This document shows, piece by piece, positions 1 through 8,023 of a stretch of 64,000 bases of DNA. The DNA comes from CAWGMT01 sp963823675 (GTDB lineage: Bacteria > Planctomycetota > Planctomycetia > Isosphaerales > Isosphaeraceae). The stretch covers positions 930,001 through 994,000 of the forward strand of contig CAWGMT010000008.1 in assembly GCA_963823675.1 (NCBI GenBank). The letters are read 5' to 3'. Below the pieces are notes generated by a model. It worked only from the letters and a program-made list of their open reading frames with translations. It was not told where the DNA came from and searched no databases. Every line of letters starts with the position of its first letter. The stretch's first letter is position 1. A program made the position numbers and the translations under genes.

Positions 1-1194
1 CCCACGACGGACCCGGCGGGTCGGCTGGAGGCGACGAGACGTAGTACTGCGCTTCGTACCAATCGGCACACCATTCCCCAACATTACCCAGCATATCATG
101 AAGGCCCCAGGCGTTTGGGCTTTTCTGACCGACAGCGTGTGTCTTATTCTCTGAGTTTTTGTCGTACCACGCAAACTTGCCGAGCGCGCCCGCATTGGCA
201 CCGAACGGATAAAGCGTCGCGCTCCCCGCGCGACAAGCATATTCCCACTCGGCCTCCGTGGGCAGACGGTAGCCGTCGCCGCCGAGAGCGGTCACCTCGG
301 TGCCATTGATCCGATACGACGGCGTCCGCTTCTCTCTTTCGCTGAGCCTGTTGCAGAATGTGATCGCGTCGAACCAGGACACGCTCTCCACCGGCAGGTC
401 ATCCGATCCCTTGAAGTCACTGGGATTATTGCCCATGACCACCTGGTAGTGACCCTGCGTGACCTGGTGGTTCCCAGGTAAAATGGGCGTGTGATCTTGA
501 CCGTATGCTGCGGCTGCTCGCTGTCGAACGACTCCCACTTGGAATCAGGAAACTGCCGCATCCGATGATCGATCTGGTCTTTGGATGAGCCCATCAGGAA
601 CGAGCCGGGCTCGATGCGAACCAGGGTCATGCCGAGCGAATTGGTGACCTTTTTCGGCGGCGGCGAACGTGAGAATTTGGTCCCCGCCGCTGGAATCGCA
701 GCCTCGACAGGTGGCTTCGCAATCGCACCTGACGACTTCTGGAAGTGGAATTCGATCCCTTCGATGAGGAGGTCAACATGATGGTGAAAGTCCCGTCCCT
801 GATCCACGTCAATTGCGTTGTAATCAGCCAGAGGGGCAAGCGACGGTGGCAAGTCCGCCTCGCCCGGCATCCGAGCATGGTCGATCAGAATCGGGATCAC
901 GGGTAGATTCCGATTCAGCGCTGATTCCAGCTCGATCCGAACAGAGTCCCTCGGGTCGTCGAGCCGTCGGTGAGCGTCGGTTTCCCCAGCCCATTTTGTT
1001 CCAATCACGGCAAGGACCACGTCGCACTGACCGATAGCCGCGTCGATGTGTTTCCGGAAATTGACGCCGAAAGGTATGGAATCTATGTCAAAGAAGACAG
1101 CGTCTTTGCCGAATTTAGCACATAAACGGTCGCAGATCCGCCCGGCAATTGCCGGCGAATCCTGCCGCCGATAAGAGAGAAAGATCCTCGGCAT
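1..1194 (-). CDS. TIR domain - formylglycine-generating-enzyme-like (FGE/SUMF1) fusion protein, frameshifted, partial
   Basis: The N-terminus is a TIR domain beginning MPRIFLSYRRQD, with a DIDSIPFG motif and a VVLAVIGTKW segment (about residues 1-145). A linker leads to an FGE-sulfatase/SUMF1 domain opening with NSLGMTLVRIEPGSFLMGS. At about 466-472 one C is missing. After correction the frame reads on through TQGHYQVVMGNNPSDF, YRLPTEAEWEYACRAGS and GLHDMLGNVGEWCADW to the left edge, where the gene is cut. TIR domains act as signalling or NAD-cleaving modules; bacterial FGE-like domains have a C-type-lectin fold and often serve as sensor or ligand domains rather than true sulfatase activators. 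The role here is inferred, not shown. An ATG 66 bases inside the longest frame is chosen because the TIR homology starts there. An AT-rich stretch lies about 150 bases upstream. Confidence 0.8.
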
Positions 1195-2091
1195 CGAGCT
1201 ATCGCTATGTTGTTGCTGCCGTTGTCTCCCGAAACGCCCATATTGATTCAAGACTATCAATCGTACTCATTCACAACAAGACTCTCATCGCATCCAGCGT
1301 CACCGACAGCCCAGACGATCAGAGCCACGACCGCCGCTGGCGACACCGTACCATTAATAATTATTGTTATATAACTTATAATATAATGAGCATTAAACAT
1401 TCCTTCGCCAAGCACGAGTCGCTCGAAAGACGCCTTCCAGCAACCGTTCGCCGCTGCGGGCAATCCTTTCGAGAACAAGAACGTCGCAAGTTAATGCTGC
1501 ATCGATAGATGGGGCTGGTTGCAAAGGGATAAGCCAGGTCGTCACACGACCCAGTCCAAGACACTTCAATGTTGAGCGCGGTGGCAGGCGCACAAGCGGA
1601 TCCCGCCTTTGCACAACGGCTCGTGCAACGAGTCCGGAACGCCTAAGCCGAGCCTGCCTTGACCCGGCTGGTGCCTCGAACGAACGAACATAGATCGATC
1701 GGGACCTTAGTTCGTTCGCTCTAAGGTCGTGCGATGCCTTGCCCAAGCCGACCCTAACCCTCACCCGGCTCCCGCTGCGAACGTCCGAACATAGATCGGT
1801 CTCGGGAGCGCACAAGCCGACGCTGTCCTCCAACCCGGCTCTTGAAGCGAGCGAACGAACAAAAAAAAGCGACGTCGGGGGTATTCGTTCGTTCGCTCGT
1901 ACGTTCAGATTTCCGCTCTGGGGTAGACTTGGCGAGGTCGTTCTGAGCGAGACGATCTGCGTGCCATTTCTGCGGCCCCAATGGCGTGGCCGAGGTGCGA
2001 CCTACTTGCCGGCGGGGAGGAGGCAGGCTACAAAGCACCGTGGGCCGCAGACAGGTGAGGCGTGTTCGTGCCACCGCCGACTGGAGGCATC
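1195..2091. other. Gene-free AT-rich and repeat-bearing spacer
   Basis: I see no convincing gene in this stretch. Positions about 1340-1390 are strikingly AT-rich (runs of TAAT, TTATATAA) in an otherwise GC-rich window and may hold the promoter of the leftward TIR-FGE gene. From about 1650 onward it carries motifs built on GTTCGTTCGCTC and its complement GAGCGAACGAAC. Confidence 0.5.
1745..1960. repeat. Dispersed ~200-bp repeat, copy 1 (GTTCGTTCGCTC family)
   Basis: This block resembles 2521-2710 along its whole length and in the same orientation. Shared landmarks, in order: a CCGGCTC/CCGGGCTC start, GATCGGTCT/GGTCGGTCT, GCGCACAAG, CTGTCCTCCAACCC, AGCGAGCGAACGA, a TTCGTTCG-type inverted arm, and TCTGAGCGAGA at the end. 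GAGCGAACGAA (about 1850-1860) and TTCGTTCGCTC (about 1885-1895) are inverted and could form a hairpin. A weaker partial copy lies at about 1650-1740. Confidence 0.65.
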
Positions 2092-2487
2092 ATGACGAGC
2101 AAAAAGCAGCAGCGGCAGTCCCCTCTTGACCGGTTCGGCCAGTTCGTGATGGCTAACCTGCGCGACAAGGCCATCGAGTTTTTTGACCTTCTGGCTCAGG
2201 GTCACTGGAAAGCCAAGAGTCTTCGACAGCTACAGTCGGATGTGAAGCAGTTGAGCGACTCGCAGCGATCAATTCTGCGAAGGTGCATCATAGCCACGAC
2301 CGACAATGCCATCCACGACTTCCTTTTCGCACTGCAAGAGTTGGCCGATTTCGAGGATGACATCCAGGTAATCGTGCGGGGGAAGAATATCGCCAAGATC
2401 AGCGATGGACTGCAAGGTGAAATGTTCACGGCAGACGGGTGGATGGCAAAGTTCAGTGCGTTCGGTGAGCCTCCTGAGCGGCCATGA
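2092..2487 (+). CDS. Conserved hypothetical protein (131 aa) between two repeat copies
   Basis: The protein begins MTSKKQQRQSPLDRFGQF, appears alpha-helical and soluble, and has no signal peptide or membrane segment. Motifs that look conserved include DKAIEFFDLLAQGHWKA, LRRCIIATTDNAIHDFLFAL and a C-terminal GLQGEMFTADGW. I do not recognise a named family. The ATG at 2092 is preferred over an in-frame start 30 bases upstream because GGAGG at 2083-2087 lies four bases before it. The gene stands alone between two same-strand copies of a ~200-bp repeat, an arrangement that looks like a cassette. Its function is unknown. Confidence 0.7.
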   Translation: MTSKKQQRQSPLDRFGQFVMANLRDKAIEFFDLLAQGHWKAKSLRQLQSDVKQLSDSQRSILRRCIIATTDNAIHDFLFALQELADFEDDIQVIVRGKNIAKISDGLQGEMFTADGWMAKFSAFGEPPERP

Positions 2488-2520
2488 GCCAAAGGTCGTC
2501 CTGCGCCACCCGTTATTACC

Positions 2521-2710
2521 TCCTGACCCGGGCTCCTGCCGCGAGCGAATATAGGTCGGTCTGGGAAGCGCACAAGTCGATACTGTCCTCCAACCCCCGC
2601 TGTTTCAGCGAGCGAACGAGCAAAGCATTGGTCGAGATCTTCGTTCGTGCGTCCGGATTGCCTTTTCTGCGGTAGAATTGGCGACGTCGGTCTGAGCGAG
2701 AGGTTGGTGC
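2521..2710. repeat. Dispersed ~200-bp repeat, copy 2
   Basis: Second copy of the 1745-1960 repeat, in the same orientation and immediately downstream of the 2092-2487 gene. It is more diverged in the central inverted arms (AGCGAGCGAACGAGC) but retains the CTGTCCTCCAACCC and GGTCTGAGCGAGA blocks. Confidence 0.6.
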
Positions 2711-2756
2711 CGCCCTTGCTCTCGGCGCCAACGTCACCGTTCACCCGATCCAGGTG

Positions 2757-2909
2757 ATGGCTCTGACGATCGCCAGAGAGCGGGCACCGTACATCATCGA
2801 CATGCGCAATTCCCAGATTCGCCGATTTCTCCTCAAGGTGTGGTTACGCATCCGAATTCCCGGAATCGCCAAGCTCAGAGTCGGCATCATGGTGAACCGG
2901 CAACGATAA
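2757..2909 (+). CDS. Possible short open frame or gene remnant (50 aa)
   Basis: The frame encodes a basic peptide starting MALTIARERAPYI and ending GIMVNRQR. It stays open upstream (ALALGANVTVHPIQV) back into the repeat, without another start codon, so it may be the tail of a lost gene. I do not recognise it. The rest of 2910-3084 shows nothing definite. Confidence 0.2.
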   Translation: MALTIARERAPYIIDMRNSQIRRFLLKVWLRIRIPGIAKLRVGIMVNRQR

Positions 2910-3084
2910 TGCCGGCACCTCACCATCCGGGCGCGGCTCGCTCACCAGCGACCGTCACGCCCGAGTACCGTGTTAATGCCGCATCGCTCATCGGCTCGCT
3001 GAAGGAAGCACTACGCTCAGCCCCTGCTTTTCCCGCGCTGGGGTCAGTCCCTTGAGTTCGACGGGCCTTGATCTGTCATCTGAC

Positions 3085-3489
3085 TCAGCGGAGACCATGG
3101 AGCACCAGGAAGAGAAGGACAGCGGCGACGAACGCCATCCCCACCAGGATCAGCAGCCCTTGGAGCAGGAAGATGCTCCGCAGCTTGGTGAATCCCTGGA
3201 CCAGATAAGCCTGGTCCGCCACGTCGGTCATCGCGACGCTCTTGAACGCCTTGGCAGCCTGGAGCGACCACGTCCCAATTGCAATGTAAAGAATGAGGTT
3301 GACCACCAGGCCGAGGTTCCGCTGGGGCAACACGAGGTTGACGAACGCGATTACGGCGGCAACGACGTTGATCCAGCCGATCAACGTCAGCCAGAAGGAC
3401 AACGTCTTGATCTGTTTTTCCGCCTCGATCGTGAAGGGGATGCGGCTCAACCCGCTCGGTTCCGGCATGCCCTTTGGCCCCGATAACAT
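3085..3489 (-). CDS. Small integral membrane protein, paralogue of the upstream gene
   Basis: 134 aa starting MLSGPKGMPEPSGLSRIPF. Three hydrophobic helices are visible: around LIGWINVVAAVIAFVNLVL, VVNLILYIAIGTWSLQAA, and a C-terminal LLILVGMAFVAAVLLFLVL. The layout recalls DUF5362-type small membrane proteins (inference). It shares LSRIPF and a VAxTDVADQxY motif with its upstream neighbour, so the two are tandem paralogues. AGGAGGT lies a few bases before the ATG. The stop of the upstream gene is 19 bases away, so they are probably one transcript. Function unknown. Confidence 0.72.
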   Translation of the reverse strand: MLSGPKGMPEPSGLSRIPFTIEAEKQIKTLSFWLTLIGWINVVAAVIAFVNLVLPQRNLGLVVNLILYIAIGTWSLQAAKAFKSVAMTDVADQAYLVQGFTKLRSIFLLQGLLILVGMAFVAAVLLFLVLHGLR

Positions 3490-3508
3490 GATGACCTCCT
3501 CTCCAGGG

Positions 3509-3985
3509 TCAGAGCGAAATTCTGGCGAACAGCGCCATTCCGGCGGTGATGGCCACCAGCACCGCCGCCACACCGAGCAGGATACTGACCTTAAAGTACG
3601 TGTTGAGCTGCATCACGCCAGCCGTGATGTAATCTTGATCGGCCACGTCGGTGCGGGCAACGCGTTCGAAGTCATCGGCGGCGTGGTAAAGGACGACCCC
3701 CAGCACGGTGCTTGCCACCGTCAAGAGGAGGGCAAAGAAGCCCAGGGCGAAGAACGTGACGGGGTTCTCGGAGACGATACGGCCGGTCTTACCGAGGGCC
3801 GGCAAGCCCGAGCCTGAGCCGAGCTGGGTCCCCACCAAGATCAGGCCCACGAGCACGATGAAGCCCAGCAGTAGTCCGGTGACCACCTTGATGACGCCGA
3901 TAAAACGCATCCAGCGGGCCATGCTGAGAATGACCAGCTCATCTCTGACCAGAAAGGGGATCCGTGACAGCGAGTTCTCGTTCAT
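3509..3985 (-). CDS. Small integral membrane protein, first of a tandem paralogue pair
   Basis: 158 aa starting MNENSLSRIPFLVRDEL. It has hydrophobic segments at IGVIKVVTGLLLGFIVLVGL, FFALGFFALLLTVASTVLG and a C-terminal ILLGVAAVLVAITAGMALF. The central RVARTDVADQDYITAGVMQL corresponds to SVAMTDVADQAYLVQGFTKL in the downstream paralogue. A strong GGGAGGTG ribosome-binding site sits just before the ATG. The protein is longer than its partner because of a glycine-rich loop between the first two helices. Function unknown; probably co-transcribed with the downstream gene. Confidence 0.72.
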   Translation of the reverse strand: MNENSLSRIPFLVRDELVILSMARWMRFIGVIKVVTGLLLGFIVLVGLILVGTQLGSGSGLPALGKTGRIVSENPVTFFALGFFALLLTVASTVLGVVLYHAADDFERVARTDVADQDYITAGVMQLNTYFKVSILLGVAAVLVAITAGMALFARISL

Positions 3986-4224
3986 GGCTACACCTCCCCT
4001 TAACGTCCTCGAATCACCCCGGCCAGCACCCGAGCCCTCGACCGCGCCCTTGGCGGCGCAGCCGAATAGTCAGCGACGCCTCGATGCAGGCGGGACGCCT
4101 TCACCACAATTGGGACGGCCCGTTCCGATTCGCAAGCGACACCATATCTTGCCTCGGGGGACCGTGCAAGCAGTCGGAACGATTCTCCGATCGAAATCCC
4201 CCTCGATGGTTGACAAGCCCGATT

Positions 4225-4420
4225 GGGGGGAAGAGCCTTTGTTCGTTCGCTCGCCTCAGTTGACCATGAAAGGCAATGCGAGGCTTTTGACCTCGGTTGC
4301 TGCGAACGTACGAACTATCGCTGTTAGCCTTAGTTTGTTCGCACGACGTTCGTGACCGACCTCCCTATCCGCCGGGCTTGAGTTCGTTCGCAGGGACAGC
4401 CAGGTCGGGGCTGGTGGCAC
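4225..4420. repeat. GTTCGTTCGC-type repeat region
   Basis: Several copies of TTCGTTCGCTC, GCTGCGAACG and GAGTTCGTTCGCAGG occur here in both orientations, relating this stretch to the repeats at 1650-1960 and 2521-2710. The spacer 3986-4554 as a whole has no gene that I can support; a 61-codon open frame at 4428-4613 runs into the IS630 end. Confidence 0.45.
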
Positions 4421-4554
4421 TCTCCCGATGGGCCTGTCTGATCGATTCGGCACGGTTCAGCAGATGGGTGGCAAGATCGTTCGCTCGGCGGACGGCGCAT
4501 TCGTGGTCCAAGGCGTGGACGATCGTCACCTGAGCCCTGCCATCGTGACGGCTC

Positions 4555-5752
4555 TAAATAGCCTTGCCGAATTTCGGGACGCGTCGGGTCATGCGACTTT
4601 CGTGCGTGCGTAAGCGTGACAACGACATCGGTTTCGAGCTGCGAGATAGCTCCGTACTTCGGTCATCAGTTCGTCCATCTTCTTGCAGCGGTGGTTGCGG
4701 GTGACGTTGTCGTGCAGGTCCTTCCAGATGCGTTCGATCCGATTATGGTCCGGGCAGTATGGCGGCAAGAAATGGAGCTCCAACCTCTCGGCCGCGGCCG
4801 ACTTCAACGCCAACCGCACTTGCAAACTGTCGTGGATACCGTAGTTGTCGAGGATGAGATGAATCCGCTTGGCGTTTGGATAGACCTTCGTGACCAACGC
4901 GTGGAGCAGTTCCAGGAACAGCAGGCTGTTCTTCCGCTCGCCTTCGACATAAATGAGCCGGCGCGTCTTGGGATTCCAGGCGCCGGCGAGATAGCGCTTC
5001 TCGTTACATCCGGGAGTCAACACCCTCTTCTGTCGGCCGCGCTTGGTCCAGTCCGGTCCGATCTTGGGGTTGAGGTGGATGTCAACTTCATCGACGTACA
5101 GCACGACCTCGTCGGCGGGAAGATTCTCGACCAATCGCTGGATCGTCCGCAATCGACGAATCCTACGCGCCTTCTTCCAAGGGCAACCAACGATCGGCTT
5201 GGGCCGCCTCAGCCCGATTCCCGACCGGCGAAGGAGCCGGCTCATGGCGGAAACGCTGATCGAGATTTCGACCCGTTCGGCCAAGACCAAGATCAACAGT
5301 TCCTGGGTCCACGTCGGTCGCCTGTAGCCAAACTTCTGCGGCAACTGCTCGACGAGACTGAGCAGCTCACGCTCGTAGACGGGAGTGATCTTTCGCTCGC
5401 CGTTGTCTTCACGCCTGTCGGCGAGCCCGGCCAAACCCTCGGTGATGAACCGCTCGGCGATGCGGTACACTTGGGACTTCGCGCAGAGACCGCCCTGAGC
5501 AATCATGGTGGGGGTCTTGCCCTGAACGAGGGCGAGCACCGACTTACAACGACATCGCATGCCGGCGCCCTGCGCACGCATCGCGAGCCTCCGAAGTTCC
5601 TTCCGCTGGGATTGCGACATCTTCTGCCACACACAAACGACTTTCGCTCGAAACAAGGAGGGACTCCTTTCACTGGTGTGTTTGCCGACACGACCTAAGT
5701 GCTTGGAGTCTCTCCTTTAACTAAACGTCCCAACTTCGCGCAAGGCCATTTA
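4555..5752. mobile_element. IS630-family insertion sequence, complete, with terminal inverted repeats and TA target
   Basis: One transposase gene is bounded by imperfect inverted repeats. The left end at 4554-4581 reads CTAAATAGCCTTGCC and continues to CGGGACG. The right end, 5753-5726 on the opposite strand, reads CTAAATGGCCTTGCG and continues to TGGGACG, with about 21 of 28 positions matching. Both ends begin at a TA (4555-4556 and 5751-5752), as expected because IS630 elements duplicate a TA dinucleotide. Total length is about 1.2 kb, normal for the family. Removing the element and one TA rejoins the flanks. It lies about 200 bases from the selenocysteine tRNA. Confidence 0.85.
4589..5656 (-). 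CDS. IS630 family transposase
   Basis: 355 aa DDE transposase. An N-terminal helix-turn-helix region (MSQSQRKELRRLAMRAQG, then VYRIAERFITEGLAGLADR) is followed by an RNase H-like catalytic domain. The acidic residues are visible: Asp in VVLYVDEVDIHLNPK, Asp in RIHLILDNYGIHDS, and Glu in PPYCPDHNRIERIWKDLH. It cuts and joins element ends at TA targets. Start choice: a TTG at 5656 has AAGGAG seven bases upstream; an ATG 12 codons later is the alternative. The frame is intact and fills the space between the inverted repeats, so the element may still be active. Confidence 0.9.
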   Translation of the reverse strand: MFRAKVVCVWQKMSQSQRKELRRLAMRAQGAGMRCRCKSVLALVQGKTPTMIAQGGLCAKSQVYRIAERFITEGLAGLADRREDNGERKITPVYERELLSLVEQLPQKFGYRRPTWTQELLILVLAERVEISISVSAMSRLLRRSGIGLRRPKPIVGCPWKKARRIRRLRTIQRLVENLPADEVVLYVDEVDIHLNPKIGPDWTKRGRQKRVLTPGCNEKRYLAGAWNPKTRRLIYVEGERKNSLLFLELLHALVTKVYPNAKRIHLILDNYGIHDSLQVRLALKSAAAERLELHFLPPYCPDHNRIERIWKDLHDNVTRNHRCKKMDELMTEVRSYLAARNRCRCHAYARTKVA

Positions 5753-5956
5753 GCAGCGCATCGGTCCGATCTGGATTTGATCGTGCGCGGGGCAATGACC
5801 AGCCCTCCAGTGACACCTTGGCTCCTCGGTGGATCATCGCTTATACCGAATTGTACCGTTTTCAGCCCTGACGTCGGGGCTGACGGAGGTTATGGGACGA
5901 AGCCGACACTGATTGGTTAATCGAGTCGCAAGTCGCTAACAGGAGCGGCGCGGTGA

Positions 5957-6055
5957 TGGCGGGAGCGTATGGGAATCGAACCCACCAGGAGCCTGTTTCC
6001 AAACCCCTCACCGGTTTTGAAGACCGGGCCGGGCACCAGCCGCGGACACACTCCC
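5957..6055 (-). tRNA. selC: tRNA-Sec (anticodon UCA)
   Basis: On the minus strand the gene starts GGGAGTGT (6055-6048), and its 3' side ACGCTCCC (5968-5961) pairs with it over 8 bp, the long acceptor stem typical of bacterial tRNA-Sec. The anticodon arm is CCGGT-CTTCAAA-ACCGG with TCA in the loop. A long variable arm closes with GAG/CTC and GTTT/AAAC pairs. The T arm contains GGTTCGATTCC. G-CCA is encoded at the 3' end (5960-5957). Length is about 96 nt plus encoded CCA, far longer than a normal tRNA. The D stem has mismatches in my hand fold. It decodes UGA as selenocysteine with SelA, SelB and SelD, none of which are in this window. Confidence 0.9.
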
Positions 6056-6082
6056 GTTGGCGCCAGCAACCGTCAGAACACG

Positions 6083-6112
6083 ACTATAGGCGTCTGTGCT
6101 CCTGGTTCGCAA
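6083..6112 (-). promoter_or_regulatory. Candidate sigma-70-type promoter of the tRNA-Sec gene
   Basis: On the minus strand TTGCGA (6112-6107) and TATAGT (6088-6083) are separated by 18 bases. The TATAGT lies 27 bases before the first tRNA base, leaving a leader of roughly 20 nt. Position and spacing fit, but this is recognition by eye only. Confidence 0.45.
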
Positions 6113-6192
6113 TTGTGTCCAAGCTTGACACAGCAAATTTGCCAAACACAACTCGGAGTGCGAAGGTAAGCCTTGCGTTCAGCCAACTTCAC

Positions 6193-6224
6193 TTGACATT
6201 ATTCCCTGGATGGAATATACTTCC
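6193..6224 (+). promoter_or_regulatory. Strong promoter with palindromic operator-like site for the XRE gene
   Basis: TTGACA (6193-6198) and TATACT (6216-6221) are separated by exactly 17 bases, a near-consensus sigma-70 promoter. GGAA-TATAC-TTCC (6212-6224) is a palindrome overlapping the -10 box, where an autorepressing antitoxin-type regulator would be expected to bind. The first base of the transcript would be near 6228, about 30 bases before the ATG at 6258. Confidence 0.6.
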
Positions 6225-6257
6225 GATCGTGGCTCGAAGGAGTGCCCAGAGATTATC

Positions 6258-6593
6258 ATGGCAATTCCATTAGATGATTTCGTCGCGAAGCTGCCCAAGA
6301 AACAGCAGCAAGCCATCAAAAAGCGGACGGCGGAACTGATCGCCGAGGAAGCGACGTTGCGCCAATTGCGCGAGGCCCGCGAGCGCTCTCAGGTCGAGAT
6401 GGCGGAGAAATTGCATATCAACCAGGCCGCTGTGTCGAAGCTCGAACGCCGCACCGACATGTACCTCAGCACCTTGCGAAACTACATCGAAGCGATGGGC
6501 GGCCAGCTCGAGATCATCGCCCGCTTTCCCAACCGAGCGGTGCGGATCTTGCAGTTTGAGACACTCGATCCCGAACGCCGACCGCAGGAGTAA
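6258..6593 (+). CDS. XRE-family helix-turn-helix regulator, antitoxin-like
   Basis: 111 aa starting MAIPLDDFVAKLPKKQQQAI. The helix-turn-helix sits at LRQLREARERSQVEMAEKL followed by HINQAAVSKLERRTDMYLST, then the GGQLEIIARFPN tail seen in HigA/RelB-partner XRE proteins. In that family the protein binds its own promoter and neutralises a RelE/HigB toxin. No toxin is recognisable on either side, so this is an orphan here. The ATG at 6258 is chosen because the near-consensus promoter at 6193-6221 would place an earlier start upstream of the transcript. The palindrome over the -10 box suggests autorepression. Confidence 0.8.
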   Translation: MAIPLDDFVAKLPKKQQQAIKKRTAELIAEEATLRQLREARERSQVEMAEKLHINQAAVSKLERRTDMYLSTLRNYIEAMGGQLEIIARFPNRAVRILQFETLDPERRPQE

Positions 6594-6718
6594 CACATCG
6601 CGGAAATCATGACCCTGTTGCGAAAAGCCAACGCCGTTGTGTCATTACGCGAAACGTTTTGTTGATCCTGCGGAGCTTTGCTCGAAAGTTGGCGTATGTG
6701 CCTTAGACTGACGGCGAC

Positions 6719-7057
6719 TTGCTCGTGCTGCTGGCAATGTGGGCCGCAGCTTCACTTCAGCAAGAGTCGGTAAAGCACCCGGCTCCCGTGTCGTTTCACG
6801 ACGCCATGCTCGCCAGGAGATTCACTGCGTTGGCTGCATTCCTGTTCGTTCTGCCCCCACTGACATGGATCGCCACGGGTCTGGTCGCAGGCTGGATCGC
6901 GGCCCGCCGAGGCAAGTCGTGGCGCTGGGGCTTCGCACTCGGCTTCTTCTGCAGTACCGCTGGGGTGGTACTGGCAGCCCTGCCGCGTGGGAGCGTCCCC
7001 GCGCAAGTTGGAGCATTTGCTTTTCGATGGCGAGCCCCGGACGGTCAAGAAGAGTAA
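6719..7057 (+). CDS. Small predicted membrane protein
   Basis: About 112 aa (TTG start) or 106 aa from the ATG at 6737. Two clear hydrophobic segments are present: FTALAAFLFVLPPLTWIATG with LVAGWIAARR after it, and WGFALGFFCSTAGVVLAALP. The loop between them is basic (ARRGKSWRW), suggesting a hairpin in the membrane. I do not recognise a family. It converges on the unknown gene ending at 7165. The start is uncertain and there is no good ribosome-binding site. Confidence 0.5.
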   Translation: MLVLLAMWAAASLQQESVKHPAPVSFHDAMLARRFTALAAFLFVLPPLTWIATGLVAGWIAARRGKSWRWGFALGFFCSTAGVVLAALPRGSVPAQVGAFAFRWRAPDGQEE

Positions 7058-7164
7058 CGGGATTGTCGAGCACTCGCCGGCAAGCGCCCAGTCCCATCGG
7101 CCGGTGGCGCGAAAGGATGGCCTCAAACGCGGCCTCGTCGCTTTGCGTGACGAACCGGTTTCCT

Positions 7165-7923
7165 TCAATCCCAGGTTCCTTGGACCAGCGGCTTCTTGGT
7201 CCGCTCCGATTTCTCCATGTGGAGCTCCCGGAAGACGTCGGCGGTTTCCTCGTCGGTGGGGTGCGCCTGGAGGTCGATCCCGAGGTCTGCGCCCAGGTCA
7301 TCCCGCCCGCCGATCAGCACGATCTCGGCACCCTCGTAATCGAGGAACTCCGGCGAATCGACCGATACCCACCGCCGGTCTCCGAACCGGGCTTTCAGTT
7401 GGTCCGGAAAGTCGGGTTGGCGGTCGAGCTCGAGCCCCATTCCGGGCGGCGAGGTCGCGCTGGGGTTCTTGACTGCGATGACGAACCGCCCTTCCGGGCG
7501 GATGTTAAACGCCTGCTGGACTTCTCCCGGAGTCGATGGCAGCTCCAGGACATAAGCGAGATGGGTGTGATTGCCATGGAGGATCAAGGCATAGACCCCT
7601 TCGCCGGCCGGCAGCGTCCGTTCGCCCGTCGACTCCATCGAACCAGGAATCCCCGCCGCGGCCTCGAGCAGCTCGTCCGGAGTCACAAACACTCCGTGGA
7701 CGAAACCCCAGTGCCGCTGCACCAGGTCGTCGCCTCCAGGCAGTTTCTTCTTGCCGATCGCGATCAGCCGGAAGCGCTCTGTTCCATCGGGGTGGAGGAC
7801 CATGTAAAAGCGCCGGACGTCGATCAATCCCCCCGGTGCGAACGCTTCCACGGTGGGGCGATAGAGATAAAAGAGGTCGCCGCGTTCCAGGACCTTGATC
7901 TTCGACCGGGGCTCGATGGCCAT
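7165..7923 (-). CDS. Conserved hypothetical protein (252 aa)
   Basis: Soluble acidic protein starting MAIEPRSKIKVLERGDLFYL. It contains VRRFYMVLHPDGTERFRLIAI, GVYALILHGNHTHLAYVLEL and an EGRFVIAVKNPSA segment, giving an alternating beta-rich pattern. No catalytic motif or named family is recognised. AGGAG lies six bases before the ATG at 7923; a longer in-frame start exists but lacks this site. It is divergent from the alpha/beta hydrolase, with about 100 bases between the starts. Confidence 0.6.
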   Translation of the reverse strand: MAIEPRSKIKVLERGDLFYLYRPTVEAFAPGGLIDVRRFYMVLHPDGTERFRLIAIGKKKLPGGDDLVQRHWGFVHGVFVTPDELLEAAAGIPGSMESTGERTLPAGEGVYALILHGNHTHLAYVLELPSTPGEVQQAFNIRPEGRFVIAVKNPSATSPPGMGLELDRQPDFPDQLKARFGDRRWVSVDSPEFLDYEGAEIVLIGGRDDLGADLGIDLQAHPTDEETADVFRELHMEKSERTKKPLVQGTWD

Positions 7924-8023
7924 GACTTGCTCCTGCCGGCTTGCGACGCAACAATCTCCAGGAATCAGCGTACCACGCCGGGAGCCTGCCGTGAATTCTC
8001 CGCGCCAAGAACTCGAATCGAAC

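Noticed and set aside
1745..2710. Integron attC sites
   Set aside because: The repeats lack recognisable RYYYAAC/GTTRRRY core boxes, and no integrase gene is nearby.
4428..4613. Small gene next to the IS630 end
   Set aside because: Its reading frame runs across the inverted repeat into the element, it has no clear ribosome-binding site or family, and it is probably fortuitous.
5860..5890. Hairpin CAGCCC/GGGCTG as terminator of the tRNA gene
   Set aside because: The stem is only 6 bp with a long loop and is not followed by a T run on the minus strand.
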